A stretch of 54,102 nt of DNA from positions 1 to 54,102 of the forward strand of contig NZ_JAATOP010000015.1 of assembly GCF_011806565.1 (NCBI RefSeq), read 5' to 3'. This document shows positions 31,712 through 41,846 of this stretch, piece by piece (within the stretch, counting starts at the first letter, position 1; every line of letters starts with the position of its first letter). The DNA is from Marivivens donghaensis. Lineage in GTDB: Bacteria > Pseudomonadota > Alphaproteobacteria > Rhodobacterales > Rhodobacteraceae. The translations under genes were made by a program, and so were the position numbers. The notes below the pieces were generated by a model, which was given only the letters and a program-made list of their open reading frames with translations, searched no databases and was not told where the DNA came from.

Positions 31712-32749
31712 TTGGCAGCTAAGCCTACGGCGACAATCGAGGACGTGGCCCGTATCGCGGGCGTCTCCATCGCAACGGTCAGTCGTGCCGTCCACAACCC
31801 TGAAAAGGTGGCCAAAGCCACGCGCAAGAAGGTCAACGAAGCCATCCTCGTGACCGGCTACACGACCAACGCCATGGCGCGCAGCCTGCGGATGGGGCGG
31901 ACCAATATCATCCTCGTCCTTGCGCCCGATATAGGCGATCCGAATTTCACGACAACACTTATCGGGATCGAGAATGAGGCCCGCGCACGCGGCCATGCGA
32001 TTCTCATCGGGCATACCCAGAACGACCCCGAACGCAGCCTTGACTACCTGCGCTATGTCGCCTCGCACAAACTGGCGGGGATGATCCTGTTCACGGGCCG
32101 CCTGCCGTTCGAAAGCCTCGAAGGCATCAGCCTGCCGCCCGTCGTGTCCGCGTTCGAGCCTGCGGGCGACAATAGTTTTACCTACGTCGGCGTCGATGAT
32201 CGGGCAGGGGGCCGCAAAGCGGCAGAGCACCTCTTGGCCGCCGGTCATCGCCGCGTTGCATTCGTCGGCGATACGCTGTCCCGCATGTCCTACCGCCGCC
32301 GCCGCGAAGGTTTCGATCAAGCGATGGACGCAGCGCGCATCCCCGAAAGCGACCGCGTCATTGTTCCAGGAGATGGCTCGCTCGAAAGCGGGCGTCACGC
32401 GGTCGAACTGCTGTTCATCCGCGATGATGTGCCGTCCGCGTTCATGTGCGTGAACGATATTACCGCGATTGGCGTGATGAACGGCCTTGCCGCGCGCGGC
32501 TACACGATCCCTCAGGACTTTTCCGTGATCGGTTTTGACGATGTGCCGCAAGCGACATTTATCTCGCCGCCGCTGACGACGATCCGCCAGCCGCGCAACC
32601 TCATCGGACGCACCGCGATTGTCCGTTTGTTGGCGATGATCGAGGGCGAAGCGGGCGACGCGCCTGCCGAAGAAGAGCTTATCATGCCCGACCTGATCCT
32701 GCGTGGGTCAGTGACTTCCCCCGGTCCCATCGGGCGGCCCAATTCGTAG
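31712..32749 (+). CDS. LacI-family transcriptional regulator
   Basis: The 345-residue protein has the LacI N-terminal helix-turn-helix (TIEDVARIAGVSIATVSRAV, about 8-27) and hinge region (AMARSLRMGRTN), then a sugar-binding core with ASHKLAGMI and VIGFDDVPQA. It probably represses the adjacent sugar ABC operon until its ligand binds. The start is TTG at 31712, nine bases after AAGGAG; no in-frame ATG is near. Confidence 0.9.
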   Translation: MAAKPTATIEDVARIAGVSIATVSRAVHNPEKVAKATRKKVNEAILVTGYTTNAMARSLRMGRTNIILVLAPDIGDPNFTTTLIGIENEARARGHAILIGHTQNDPERSLDYLRYVASHKLAGMILFTGRLPFESLEGISLPPVVSAFEPAGDNSFTYVGVDDRAGGRKAAEHLLAAGHRRVAFVGDTLSRMSYRRRREGFDQAMDAARIPESDRVIVPGDGSLESGRHAVELLFIRDDVPSAFMCVNDITAIGVMNGLAARGYTIPQDFSVIGFDDVPQATFISPPLTTIRQPRNLIGRTAIVRLLAMIEGEAGDAPAEEELIMPDLILRGSVTSPGPIGRPNS

Positions 32750-32854
32750 GCAGAGCGGGACGATTTCGGAAACGAATGGACTCCATCAAATATTCTGATT
32801 TTGCGTTCGCGGCATCCTGTGCGACGGTCTGCGCATTACCTTTGGAGAGTATTG

Positions 32855-33298
32855 ATGACCGCCGTTTCCCCCTCCGCCGTCGCCGAAACGCCCGCCGCTG
32901 CATCCGAAGATGCGCTGGCCCATTTTTCGAAACGCCTCACCTTCGAAACCGACTGCTGGGACACCCATTATTCGTTGTCGAACGGAGCGACCGATTTCGT
33001 CCTGCTCGACGTTCGCGGCCCTGCGCTCTACCGCGAAGGCCACGTGCCCGGCGCAATCAGCCTGCCGCACGGCAAAATGACCGAACGCAAGATGTCAGAA
33101 TGGCCCGACGATACGCTGTTCGTTGTTTATTGCGCCGGTCCGCATTGCAACGGCGCGAACAAAGCCGCCGTGCGTCTGGCCCGCATGGGCCGTCCGGTCA
33201 AAGAGATGATCGGCGGCGTCACCGGCTGGATCGACGAAGGTTTCGCCTTGGCGATGGGCGACGAGCCTTCCAGCGTTCCCGAAATCGAAGCGGCCTAA
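32855..33298 (+). CDS. Rhodanese-like sulfurtransferase
   Basis: The 147-residue single rhodanese domain has the LLDVRGPALYREGHVPGA motif and an active loop VVYCAGPHCNGANK with C93 and a second Cys, C98. This two-Cys loop is common in a rhodanese subgroup. It transfers sulfane sulfur; the acceptor is unknown. ATG 32855 has GGAGAG upstream. The first 20 residues are Ala/Ser-rich but not a signal peptide. It ends 15 bp before a convergent LysM gene. Confidence 0.85.
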   Translation: MTAVSPSAVAETPAAASEDALAHFSKRLTFETDCWDTHYSLSNGATDFVLLDVRGPALYREGHVPGAISLPHGKMTERKMSEWPDDTLFVVYCAGPHCNGANKAAVRLARMGRPVKEMIGGVTGWIDEGFALAMGDEPSSVPEIEAA

Positions 33299-33313
33299 GC
33301 GGCGGTTATGTAA

Positions 33314-34198
33314 CTAGTCGCTGACGCCAATCGCGACGGAGGTCACGGTGATTGACTGGCCTTCGTCGTTCGGATCGGGCTGTACGCCGATCGCAAAGAC
33401 ATGGTCCGTGGTGTCTTCGGGCAGGTTGAAGTTCAGCGGAAGGAAGTTCGGCCCTTCACTCAGGCGGTTCATTTTCCAGCCCGAATTCGCGCCGTCAATC
33501 AGTCCGCCGATCACGCCGACCATGCCGGTGTGATCCGACTGGACCCGCAAGATCGCCGTCACGCGCTGACCCGCAAGGCTCGCGGTTTGTTCAGCATCAA
33601 GCGTCAGGAACGCGCCTTGGATACGCGGGCTGCCGGTGGTCGAGACACTGCCCGAAAGCATGGCGCCGTTCTGCGCCCCTTCAACCCGAATGCTGGGAGC
33701 TGTCGTGCCGAATGCGTTCGCCATTTCGACCGGATCGGTCATCAGGAAAATTCCCGGAGCGTCGATGACCGTTGCGTCGGGTTCTGGCTCCGCTACTTCG
33801 ACTTCCTCAACCTCAATGACCGCTTCAGGCTCGGGCAGAGCAGGCTCCTCATCTTCCTCGGCAGGCTCTTCGGTGTCGTCCTGAGCAACAGTTTCCTCGT
33901 CAGCGCTCGCCGCCAAAGCCGCCGCCCACTCGGGCATCGCATCAAGCAAATCGGACCCGCTGCTGTCGGACTCCTGCTGACCGTTCGGAATTTCCAAAAC
34001 AAGCCCCGGATAGATGTTCTCACAATCCGCTAGGTTCGTCTCATTAGCCGTACAAATCTCCGGCCAGCGCGCGCCGTTGCCCAGCTCGCGCGCTGCGATG
34101 CCATAAAGAGTATCGCCACCCTGCACGGTGTAAGGCTCGGCGAGTGCCAAGGAAGTCGGGGACAAAAGCGCGAGAATAGAGACTTTGAAAGCTTGCAT
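33314..34198 (-). CDS. Exported LysM-domain protein, paralog A
   Basis: The 294-residue protein has a signal peptide (MQAFKVSILALLSPTSLALA), one LysM domain (YTVQGGDTLYGIAARELGNG, about 24-70), a Pro/Glu-rich acidic linker (about 100-150), and a C-terminal domain ending QSITVTSVAIGVSD. LysM binds peptidoglycan. The divergent neighbour (34420-35202) has the same layout and matching C-terminal motifs, so the pair arose by inverted duplication. The exact role is unknown. Confidence 0.8.
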   Translation of the reverse strand: MQAFKVSILALLSPTSLALAEPYTVQGGDTLYGIAARELGNGARWPEICTANETNLADCENIYPGLVLEIPNGQQESDSSGSDLLDAMPEWAAALAASADEETVAQDDTEEPAEEDEEPALPEPEAVIEVEEVEVAEPEPDATVIDAPGIFLMTDPVEMANAFGTTAPSIRVEGAQNGAMLSGSVSTTGSPRIQGAFLTLDAEQTASLAGQRVTAILRVQSDHTGMVGVIGGLIDGANSGWKMNRLSEGPNFLPLNFNLPEDTTDHVFAIGVQPDPNDEGQSITVTSVAIGVSD

Positions 34199-34419
34199 AG
34201 ATCGCCGCGATAGAACCAGATCAGAACTCAACTGCAGGCGTACACTGCAATCGACATGTCATCTAGTTCGGATTGGTGTCGAGGTCGAATATTATGCAGC
34301 AGCAGCAAACTTTCGCCCTTGGCGAGTGTCGCTGTAAGCTGTGGGTTGCGGTGAGTGTTAAGCTTTGGAACTCTTGTTTCACAATTTGTATCCAAAGTGT
34401 GTTCCTTAAGGGGGTTACT

Positions 34420-35202
34420 ATGAAATCAACAGTTTTACTGACTGTCGCAAGCGTTCTGGCTGCGAGCGGCTCATTTGCCGAAACCTATACCGTTAAACGG
34501 GGTGATACGTTGCTCGACATCGCGCGAGAGCAACTTGGTTCGTCTTCGATGTGGTCGGAGATTTGTGAAATGAACTCGGGTCTGATTGACGACTGCGACA
34601 GCATTCAGGTCGGTATGGTTCTGACTTTGTCGCCTGAAGACGTAGCCGCCGAAGAGCCAATGGAGGTTACCGAAGAAGAGGCAACCGAAGAAATGCCGGA
34701 AGAAGAGGCGGTTGTCGCGATGGCAGCTGAGACCGAAACGGGGGAGATGATGGCAACCTTCGAAATGGCAGGGCAGGAGCTAGTGGACGCGCTTATGACC
34801 GCCAATGAAGACTACAGCGTAAATAGCAGCGAAATGGGCGCAGTGTTGGCTGGAAGCGCCGAGGAAAGCGTAACATCTACCGGCCGAACCGGCGCTGTGT
34901 ACCTCCAAGTCCCGGAAATGTTTGAAACCTCTGCGAGTGCCTCGATGATCGAGATGGCAGTAGATTTGGTCGCTGAGGCCGATGGAAACATCGCAATCGC
35001 CTACTCGACCAGTGAGGTTGGTAATTCGGGTTGGAAAATGCTGCCAATTACCGCCGGCGAAAACACTGTGACGATGACCTATGCCGTGCCGGCGATGAAG
35101 AATGGCAACGGGGATTACTTCGGCATCCAGCCCGATCCCGAGGCTACGGGCCAAACGATCACCGTGACCAGCATCTTGGGCGAAGTATTGCCTGCCGAAT
35201 AA
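34420..35202 (+). CDS. Exported LysM-domain protein, paralog B
   Basis: The 260-residue protein has a signal peptide (MKSTVLLTVASVLAASGSFA), a LysM domain (YTVKRGDTLLDIAREQLGSS), a Glu-rich linker (EEPMEVTEEEATEEMPEEEA) and a C-terminal domain with GNSGWKMLPITAGENTVTM and QPDPEATGQTITVTS. These match paralog A (GWKMNRLSEGPNF and QPDPNDEGQSITVTS). The start has AAGGGGG upstream; the longer open frame before it lacks the signal peptide. A strong hairpin follows the stop. Confidence 0.8.
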   Translation: MKSTVLLTVASVLAASGSFAETYTVKRGDTLLDIAREQLGSSSMWSEICEMNSGLIDDCDSIQVGMVLTLSPEDVAAEEPMEVTEEEATEEMPEEEAVVAMAAETETGEMMATFEMAGQELVDALMTANEDYSVNSSEMGAVLAGSAEESVTSTGRTGAVYLQVPEMFETSASASMIEMAVDLVAEADGNIAIAYSTSEVGNSGWKMLPITAGENTVTMTYAVPAMKNGNGDYFGIQPDPEATGQTITVTSILGEVLPAE

Positions 35203-35207
35203 CTCTC

Positions 35208-35245
35208 ATGAGTAGCGCCGGATACCGGCGCTACTCATACTTTAG
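35208..35245 (+). terminator. Strong hairpin after LysM paralog B
   Basis: ATGAGTAGCGCCGG (35208-35221) and its perfect complement (35225-35238) form a 14-bp stem with loop ATA, followed by ACTTTAGG. The U-tract is short, but the stem is the strongest in the region. Confidence 0.7.
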
Positions 35246-35337
35246 GATGCCACCCTACCGATAGTTGCTCGCCTTTGATCCGTGCGGGTGCGGACGACTC
35301 GCACGTTTTGCGGGTATTTCGGGGAAAGTCTCGAAAT

Positions 35338-35586
35338 ATGGGTAGTGTGATGGTTCTACGGTTAACAATTCTGCTTTGTCTGGCGCCTGCCATGGCGTCC
35401 GCACTGCCGGTGCTTGTGCCGCAGCATGTCATGTCCGCGCGCGCTCTCGAGATGCTTGTGCCGATGGCCGATGAACCTCTGGCGGTCGAGCCGGTCGAAT
35501 GTCTGCCCGAAGAATGTGACGAAGAGTTCGTGGCCGAGCAGGAAGCCGGAAGTCCGCAGGTGCCCGAGGTCGCGTTCGGCTTCTGA
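35338..35586 (+). CDS. Small exported acidic protein of unknown function
   Basis: The 82-residue protein has a signal peptide (MVLRLTILLCLAPAMASA after four extra residues) and a short acidic, Pro/Glu-rich mature part with two close Cys (ECLPEECDEEF). No domain was recognised. ATG 35338 follows GGGGAAAG; ATG 35350 is also possible. It lies 58 bp ahead of adenine deaminase on the same strand. Confidence 0.6.
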   Translation: MGSVMVLRLTILLCLAPAMASALPVLVPQHVMSARALEMLVPMADEPLAVEPVECLPEECDEEFVAEQEAGSPQVPEVAFGF

Positions 35587-35644
35587 CCTTGTTGGCCCTT
35601 TGCCAATCGTGTCTACTGTCTGAAAGACAGTGCAGGAGACAGGC

Positions 35645-37339
35645 ATGGATACTCTCGAGACCAGAATTGCGATGGGCCGCGGGGATATTCCGGCCGATGT
35701 GGTGCTCTCGGGCGGAGAGGTTCTGTGCGTTGTTACCGGCTCCGTGTTCGATGCCGATGTGGCGATCTGCGGCGATACGATTGTCGGTGTGGGGCAGGGC
35801 TACGAGGGGAAGAAGGTCATCGACGTTTCGGGCCTGACTCTCGTTCCCGGTTTTATCGACACGCACCTTCATATTGAAAGCAGCCTCGTCACGCCGTTCG
35901 AATTCGACCGCTGCGTTGCGCCGCGCGGGGTGACGACGGCGATCTGTGATCCGCATGAGATCGCGAATGTCATCGGCCTCGACGGCATCCGCTATTTCCA
36001 GTCGGCGAGCGAGCGGACGGTGATGGATATCAAGGTCCAGCTGTCGTCCTGCGTGCCGTCCTCGCATATGGAAACGGCAGGAGCGACCTTGCTGGCGGAT
36101 GACATTGCGGAGGTCATGGGGCATCCGTCGAACATCGGTCTGGCAGAGTTCATGAACTACCCCGGCGTGATCTTCCGCGACCCGGATTGCATGGACAAAC
36201 TGCGCCTCTTCGAGGGCGGGCATATTGATGGGCACTGTCCGCAGCTTTCGGGCAATGACCTGAACGCCTACATCGCGGCGGGTATCCGCACGGAACACGA
36301 GGCGACGACCGCCGAAGAGGCGCTGGAGAAGCTGCGCAAGGGGATGCGCGTTCTGATCCGCGAAGGCTCGGTGTCCAAGGATCTCCACGCGCTTCAGCCG
36401 ATCCTGAATGATCTGACCTCGGCCTACCTGTGCCTCTGCACTGACGACCGCAATCCGTTGGATATTGGAGAGCACGGGCACCTCGACTACATGATCCGCA
36501 CGCTGATCGCGCTGGGCTCTCCCGTGCCTGCGGTCTACCGCGCCGCGTCGCTGTCGGCGGCGGAGGCGTTCGGCATGAAGGATCGCGGTCAGATCGCGCC
36601 GGGCAAGCGGGCGGACATCGTGGCGGTCGGATCGCTGCAAAGTTGTGACGCGAAGCTAGTGCTATGCGGCGGCACTGTCGTCAATGACGCGGCCTTCGCG
36701 GCGCGTGAGGTTATCGAACCCGTTGGCCGCCAGTCCGTCAAAGCGCCGAAGGCCGTGGCAGAGCAGTTCCGCCACGGCGGCAACAACCCCGAAACGCCTG
36801 TGATCGGCATCCTCGAAGGCAAGATCATCACCGAATTCCTGACCGAGGATATCCCCTCGACCGATGGCGACAAGAAACCCGACACGGACCGCGACCTCAT
36901 CCGCATTGCCGTCGTCGAACGTCATGGAAAGAACGGGAATATCGCGACGGGCTTCGTCAAAGGCTTCGGGCTGAAGGAGGGGGCGATTGCCTCCACCGTT
37001 TGCCACGATCACCACAATATTGCTGTGGTCGGCGCGAATTACGCGGACATGGCCGTAGCGTCGAACCGTCTGGGAGAGATCGAAGGCGGGTTTGTCGTCG
37101 TGAAGGACGGCGAAATCCTCGCTGAACTGGCGCTGCCCGTGGCGGGCCTCATGAGCCTTGAGCCGTTCGAGGCTGTTCGCGATCATCTGGTCGATCTGCG
37201 GTCTGCGGCGACCTCGCTCGGTGTGACGCTCGAAGAACCGTTCCTCCAGCTCGCGTTCCTCGCGCTGCCCGTCATTCCAGCTCTCAAAATCACCGATCGC
37301 GGGATGGTCGATGTGCACAAATTCGAGTTGATTTCTTGA
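35645..37339 (+). CDS. ade: Adenine deaminase
   Basis: The 564-residue amidohydrolase has the metal motif [14 protein letters not shown], then [12 protein letters not shown], and a C-terminal domain with [20 protein letters not shown] and [14 protein letters not shown], all typical of Ade. It converts adenine to hypoxanthine and ammonia. The ribosome site CAGGAGAC precedes the ATG. Together with the urease operon starting 136 bp downstream it links purine breakdown to nitrogen supply. Confidence 0.9.
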   Translation: MDTLETRIAMGRGDIPADVVLSGGEVLCVVTGSVFDADVAICGDTIVGVGQGYEGKKVIDVSGLTLVPGFIDTHLHIESSLVTPFEFDRCVAPRGVTTAICDPHEIANVIGLDGIRYFQSASERTVMDIKVQLSSCVPSSHMETAGATLLADDIAEVMGHPSNIGLAEFMNYPGVIFRDPDCMDKLRLFEGGHIDGHCPQLSGNDLNAYIAAGIRTEHEATTAEEALEKLRKGMRVLIREGSVSKDLHALQPILNDLTSAYLCLCTDDRNPLDIGEHGHLDYMIRTLIALGSPVPAVYRAASLSAAEAFGMKDRGQIAPGKRADIVAVGSLQSCDAKLVLCGGTVVNDAAFAAREVIEPVGRQSVKAPKAVAEQFRHGGNNPETPVIGILEGKIITEFLTEDIPSTDGDKKPDTDRDLIRIAVVERHGKNGNIATGFVKGFGLKEGAIASTVCHDHHNIAVVGANYADMAVASNRLGEIEGGFVVVKDGEILAELALPVAGLMSLEPFEAVRDHLVDLRSAATSLGVTLEEPFLQLAFLALPVIPALKITDRGMVDVHKFELIS

Positions 37340-37475
37340 GTGCGTAAAAACTGGGCAGCCCGCCCAATTCTTGGGCTGCTACGTCCGCTGCTGCATATCA
37401 TTTGGGCGCAAGACGAAGGTCGCGCTACCGCCTGTCGTAATCGGGTGTCTAGCTGTCGGTAACAGCGGGGTACAT
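37340..37475 (+). promoter_or_regulatory. Gap between ade and ureD with a hairpin
   Basis: GCCCAA (37362-37367), loop TTC, TTGGGC (37371-37376) is a perfect 6-bp hairpin. The outer GCAGCCC (37355-37361) and GGGCTGC (37373-37379) can pair instead. There is no T-run; it may be an attenuator or mRNA end. Confidence 0.35.
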
Positions 37476-38273
37476 ATGCTCGACACAGCGACGATCGCGG
37501 GGATGCAACGCGCCAAGGGTAAGGTGCGCGCCGGTTTTTCCGGTGCGAGCAACCGTTTGCGCGATCTGCACCAGTCGGGCAGCCTGAAGGCGCTTCTCCC
37601 GCGCAACCACGCGCCTGTGCCCGATCTGGTTCTGGTGAATACTGCTGGCGGGCTGACAGGCGGCGACGATTATGCCGTGAGCATAGAGGCGCTGGACGGC
37701 GCGTCGCTCAATGTCGCCACGCAAACCGCCGAGCGTGTTTACAAAGCCTCCGCAGGTGTCGCGCAGATGAACGTCAGCCTGACGGTCAGGGGCGGCGGAA
37801 CACTTTGCTGGATGCCGCAGGAAACCATCCTGTTCGACCGCAGCGCCATTGCCCGCAAGATCACCGCAGAGATGGACGAAGGCAGCCGCCTGCTGATCGT
37901 CGAGCCGATTGTCTATGGCCGCCGCGCGATGGGTGAGACGCTCGAAACCGTGCATTTCAGCGACCAATGGCGCATCCGTCAGGGCGGCAGGCTGGTTCAC
38001 GCCGAGGCGACAGCGATCACTGGTCCGTTCTCCGCCTATCAGGGGATCGGCGCCCTCGATAATGCCCGCGCCAGCGCCACTATCCTCTATGTGGCAAGCG
38101 ACGCCGAAGACCGGCTGGACGAAATGCGCTCCTACGGCGTCACCGCTTCGGCTTGGGGTGGTCGCCTCGTTGTTAGATTGCTGGCCGATGACGCGCTGAA
38201 ACTACGCCGCCAAATGACTGAAATTCTGACCCGTTTTCGCGGCGCGCCATTGCCCCGCGTCTGGACTATGTAA
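37476..38273 (+). CDS. ureD: Urease accessory protein UreD
   Basis: The 265-residue protein ([49 protein letters not shown]) is a clear UreD. This is the scaffold that binds apo-urease with UreF and UreG for nickel insertion. The ATG at 37476 is preceded by GGGG. ureA follows 10 bp later, with AAAGGAGG before it. Confidence 0.9.
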   Translation: MLDTATIAGMQRAKGKVRAGFSGASNRLRDLHQSGSLKALLPRNHAPVPDLVLVNTAGGLTGGDDYAVSIEALDGASLNVATQTAERVYKASAGVAQMNVSLTVRGGGTLCWMPQETILFDRSAIARKITAEMDEGSRLLIVEPIVYGRRAMGETLETVHFSDQWRIRQGGRLVHAEATAITGPFSAYQGIGALDNARASATILYVASDAEDRLDEMRSYGVTASAWGGRLVVRLLADDALKLRRQMTEILTRFRGAPLPRVWTM

Positions 38274-38283
38274 AGGAGGCCCG

Positions 38284-38586
38284 ATGAACCTCACCCCTCG
38301 CGAAAAAGACAAACTGCTGATCTCGGTTGCGGCAATGGTTGCCCGCAATCGCCTTGAGCGGGGCGTCAAGCTGAACCACCCCGAAGCGATCGCACTGATC
38401 ACCGACTACGTGGTTGAAGGCGCCCGCGATGGCCGTAGCGTGGCCGACCTCATGGAGGCAGGCGCACATGTGGTCACCGCAGCGCAATGCATGGAAGGCA
38501 TCCCCGAGATGATCCACGACGTGCAGGTCGAAGCGACATTCCCCGACGGCACAAAGCTCGTCACCGTTCACCACCCCATCCGCTAA
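38284..38586 (+). CDS. ureA: Urease gamma subunit
   Basis: The 100-residue protein opens [20 protein letters not shown] and ends VHHPIR, the standard length and termini of UreA. It forms part of the (UreABC)3 urease trimer that splits urea to ammonia and carbamate. ureB follows by 10 bp. Confidence 0.95.
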   Translation: MNLTPREKDKLLISVAAMVARNRLERGVKLNHPEAIALITDYVVEGARDGRSVADLMEAGAHVVTAAQCMEGIPEMIHDVQVEATFPDGTKLVTVHHPIR

Positions 38587-38596
38587 GGAGCAAAAG

Positions 38597-38902
38597 ATGA
38601 TCCCAGGAGAACTCTTTCCAGCCGAAGGCGAGATCGAGCTGAATGCCGGTGCCGAAGTGACCACGCTGCTGGTCGCGAACACCGGCGACCGTCCCGTGCA
38701 GGTGGGCAGCCACTACCACTTTGCGGAAACAAACCCCGCGCTGTCGTTTGATCGTGATGCCGCACATGGTAAACGCCTCGACATCGCTGCTGGAACCGCT
38801 GTTCGTTTTGAGCCGGGGCAGGAGCGTGAGGTGAACCTCATCCCGCTGCTTGGTGATCGAAAAGTCTACGGCTTCAACCAGAAAGTCATGGGCGCGCTAT
38901 GA
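38597..38902 (+). CDS. ureB: Urease beta subunit
   Basis: The 101-residue protein ([20 protein letters not shown], then [16 protein letters not shown], and FEPGQEREV) is a typical UreB. Its TGA overlaps the ATG of the next gene (ATGA), so the two are co-translated. Confidence 0.95.
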   Translation: MIPGELFPAEGEIELNAGAEVTTLLVANTGDRPVQVGSHYHFAETNPALSFDRDAAHGKRLDIAAGTAVRFEPGQEREVNLIPLLGDRKVYGFNQKVMGAL

Positions 38903-39219
38903 AAATCGCAACCCCCGCAGAGCTGATCGGCGCATCGACGGCCCTGACCATGCTGGTCTGGGAAACCAACGCCGTGATGTCGATGCGTGTGCTCGGCATG
39001 ATGGGGCTCTGGTCCGTTGCGCCGTCCGAAAACGCACGGATGTTCAGCGAAAAGCCCGCCGCTTTCGCAAAGTCCGCCGCTGCCGGAATGTCCGCTGCCG
39101 TCAGCGGTAAGCGCCCCGACGAGGTCGCGATGGCGATGATCAAACCGCTGCGCGCCAAGACCAGATCGAACAGCGCCCGGCTGGCCAAGAAAGGTCCGAG
39201 CTTTCCGAAGCTGAAGTAG
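38899..39219 (+). CDS. Small helical protein inserted between ureB and ureC, function unknown
   Basis: The 106-residue Ala-rich, basic protein ([20 protein letters not shown] to [10 protein letters not shown]) has a helical, phasin-like composition, with no membrane helix and no clear family. It overlaps ureB by four bases and is two bases from the next gene, so it is made with urease. Comparable small genes occur in urease operons of related bacteria; the role is not known to me. Confidence 0.75.
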   Translation: MKIATPAELIGASTALTMLVWETNAVMSMRVLGMMGLWSVAPSENARMFSEKPAAFAKSAAAGMSAAVSGKRPDEVAMAMIKPLRAKTRSNSARLAKKGPSFPKLK

Positions 39220-39221
39220 CG

Positions 39222-39668
39222 ATGACGAAGACGGTAAAGCTTTCCCACTGGTACGACGTCCCGCCCGCAAAACTGTGGGACATTGTGACCGACTACGATG
39301 CGCTGGCCGAGGTTTGTCAGCCGCTGCTGGCCTTCGAGGGTCTTCCCGAAGGTAGGGTCAGGGAAGGACAGGACTTTACCGTCAAAGTGCGTCTCTTCGG
39401 ACGCTTGCCTGCACAGGATTACCGGATGCGGGTCGTGCGCTGCGACGACAAGGCCATGCAATTCGAGTCCGACGAGGTCGGCGCGGGTGTCAAAACCTGG
39501 CAGCACCTCCTGAACATCACGCCCGAAGGTTCGGGTAGTCGGCTCGACGAAAACATCACCTTAGACGCGGGCGTTCTGACCCCGCTTTTCGCGCTTTGGG
39601 CGCGCAAATTGTATTCCCATCGGGACGGCCCGCGACGCGTCCTCTTGGGGCTCGATAAAAAGGAATAA
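39222..39668 (+). CDS. SRPBCC-fold protein in the urease operon
   Basis: The 148-residue protein (LSHWYDVPPAKLWDIVTDYD start, helical end FALWARKLYSHRDGPRRVLL) fits the START/SRPBCC ligand-binding fold, a common hydrophobic-ligand pocket. No catalytic signature is visible. It lies three bases ahead of ureC and two after the previous small gene, so it is part of the operon. Any link to urease maturation is inference. Confidence 0.75.
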   Translation: MTKTVKLSHWYDVPPAKLWDIVTDYDALAEVCQPLLAFEGLPEGRVREGQDFTVKVRLFGRLPAQDYRMRVVRCDDKAMQFESDEVGAGVKTWQHLLNITPEGSGSRLDENITLDAGVLTPLFALWARKLYSHRDGPRRVLLGLDKKE

Positions 39669-39671
39669 GTC

Positions 39672-41372
39672 ATGCCCGCGAAAATCTCCCGCGCCACCTA
39701 TGCTGACATGTTCGGACCGACGACCGGCGATAAGCTCCGTCTGGCCGACACCGACCTGATTATCGAGGTCGAGAAGGACTTCACCACCTATGGTGAAGAG
39801 GTCAAATTCGGCGGCGGCAAAGTCATCCGCGACGGCATGGGCCAGTCGCAGCGCACCCGCGCCGAAGGCGCCGTCGACACCGTCATCACCAACGCGCTGA
39901 TCGTCGATCACACCGGTATCTACAAAGCTGACGTTGGTCTGAAAAACGGCCGCATCGCTGGCATCGGCAAGGCGGGCAACCCCGACACCCAGCCGGGCGT
40001 GAACATCGTCATCGGCCCCGCTACCGAGGCCATCGCGGGCGAGGGACGTATCCTCACTGCGGGCGGTATCGACAGCCACATCCACTACATCGCGCCGCAG
40101 CAGTTCGACGACGGGCTGCATTCCGGCGTCACCACGATGATCGGCGGCGGCTCGGGCCCTGCCCACGGCACGCTGGCGACGACCTGCACGGGCACGTGGC
40201 ACATCGGCCAGATGCTCCGCGCGTTCGACGGCCTCCAGATGAACACCGGCATCGCGGGCAAAGGCAACGCAGCGCTCCCCGCTCCGTTGAAAGAGATGAT
40301 TAGCGCGGGCGCGTCGTGTCTGAAACTGCACGAAGACTGGGGCACCACCCCCGCCGCCATCGACAACTGCCTGACCGTGGCGGACGAGATGGACGTGCAG
40401 GTGATGATCCACACCGACACGCTGAACGAATCTGGCTTTGTCGAGAACACCGTTGCGGCGATGAAGGGCCGCACCATCCACGCCTTCCACACCGAAGGCG
40501 CGGGCGGCGGTCACGCGCCGGACATCATCCGCGTCTGCGGCGAGCCGAACGTCATTCCGTCCTCGACCAACCCGACGCGCCCCTACACGGTGAACACGCT
40601 CGAAGAGCACCTAGACATGCTGATGGTGTGCCACCACCTCGACCAATCGATCCCCGAAGACGTGGCCTTCGCCGAAAGCCGTATCCGCAAGGAAACCATC
40701 GCGGCAGAGGATATCCTGCACGACATGGGCGCATTCTCGATCATCGCGTCCGACAGTCAGGCGATGGGCCGCGTCGGTGAAGTGCTGATCCGCACGTGGC
40801 AGACCGCGCACAAGATGAAAGTCCAACGCGGCCGCTTGGCCGAGGAGCAGGGCGCGAACGACAACACCCGCGTCAAACGCTACATCGCGAAGTACACCAT
40901 CAACCCCGCGATCGCGCACGGCATGTCCAAGCACATCGGCAGCATCGAAGTCGGCAAGCGCGCCGACCTCGCGCTCTGGTCGCCTGCGTTCTTTGGCGTG
41001 AAGCCGGAAATGGTTCTGCTTGGCGGCACCATCGCTGTGGCGCAGATGGGTGACACCAACGCCTCGATCCCGACCCCGCAGCCCGTCTACAGCCGCGCGA
41101 TGTTCGGCGGCTTTGGCGGTGCGCTTCTGGCAGGCAGCGTGACCTTCGTGTCCAAGGCCGCTTACGAGGCGGGCGTCGGGCAGGGGCTCGGCAAAGAGGT
41201 TCTGCCGGTCGAAAACTGCCGCAACATCGGCAAGGCGGACATGGTGCACAACAGCCTCATGCCCAAGGTCGAGGTCGATCCCGAAACTTACGAAGTCCGC
41301 GCTGACGGTGAACTTCTGACTTGCGAGCCCGCATCGGAGCTTCCGATGGCGCAGCGCTATTTCATGTTCTGA
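39672..41372 (+). CDS. ureC: Urease alpha subunit (catalytic)
   Basis: The 566-residue protein has the nickel site: HIHYIAPQQ, carbamylated K218 in [25 protein letters not shown], and the flap MVCHHLDQS with C320, H321 and H322. This is the catalytic subunit. The start [20 protein letters not shown] is canonical. ureE follows by 15 bp. Nothing suggests damage. Confidence 0.95.
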   Translation: MPAKISRATYADMFGPTTGDKLRLADTDLIIEVEKDFTTYGEEVKFGGGKVIRDGMGQSQRTRAEGAVDTVITNALIVDHTGIYKADVGLKNGRIAGIGKAGNPDTQPGVNIVIGPATEAIAGEGRILTAGGIDSHIHYIAPQQFDDGLHSGVTTMIGGGSGPAHGTLATTCTGTWHIGQMLRAFDGLQMNTGIAGKGNAALPAPLKEMISAGASCLKLHEDWGTTPAAIDNCLTVADEMDVQVMIHTDTLNESGFVENTVAAMKGRTIHAFHTEGAGGGHAPDIIRVCGEPNVIPSSTNPTRPYTVNTLEEHLDMLMVCHHLDQSIPEDVAFAESRIRKETIAAEDILHDMGAFSIIASDSQAMGRVGEVLIRTWQTAHKMKVQRGRLAEEQGANDNTRVKRYIAKYTINPAIAHGMSKHIGSIEVGKRADLALWSPAFFGVKPEMVLLGGTIAVAQMGDTNASIPTPQPVYSRAMFGGFGGALLAGSVTFVSKAAYEAGVGQGLGKEVLPVENCRNIGKADMVHNSLMPKVEVDPETYEVRADGELLTCEPASELPMAQRYFMF

Positions 41373-41387
41373 TCGGAGAGCGACAGA

Positions 41388-41846
41388 ATGCCCGTTACGC
41401 AGATCACTTTTCCCGTCGCCCGCACCGTCACGCGTGGTCCGAACCTGACCGCGCCCGACACGCTCACGCTGACCTATGAGGACCGTTTCCTCCGCCGCAA
41501 GAAGCTCGATACCGACAGCGGCGCGGCGATCCTGATTGACCTGAAAGAGACGACTTCGCTCAATCAGGGCGACGTGCTGGAAACCGAGCACGGCGGCGTC
41601 ATGGTCATGGCTGCTGCCGAGGATCTGATCGAAGTGCGCGGCCACAACCTCGGCCGTCTGGCGTGGCACATCGGCAACCGTCACACGCCCTGTCAGATCG
41701 AGCACGAACGCATCCTGATCAAGCATGACCACGTGATCGAAGACATGCTCAAACTGCTCGGTGCAGAGGTGAAAAGCGTGACCGAACCCTTCACTCCCGA
41801 AGGCGGCGCCTACGGCCACGGACGGACGCATGGCCACGAGCACTGA
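41388..41846 (+). CDS. ureE: Urease nickel chaperone UreE
   Basis: The 152-residue protein has the UreE peptide-binding N-domain and metal-binding C-domain. The C-terminus is His-containing but short ([11 protein letters not shown]), so storage of many nickel ions, as in Klebsiella UreE, is less likely. It overlaps ureF by 17 bases. Confidence 0.9.
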   Translation: MPVTQITFPVARTVTRGPNLTAPDTLTLTYEDRFLRRKKLDTDSGAAILIDLKETTSLNQGDVLETEHGGVMVMAAAEDLIEVRGHNLGRLAWHIGNRHTPCQIEHERILIKHDHVIEDMLKLLGAEVKSVTEPFTPEGGAYGHGRTHGHEH

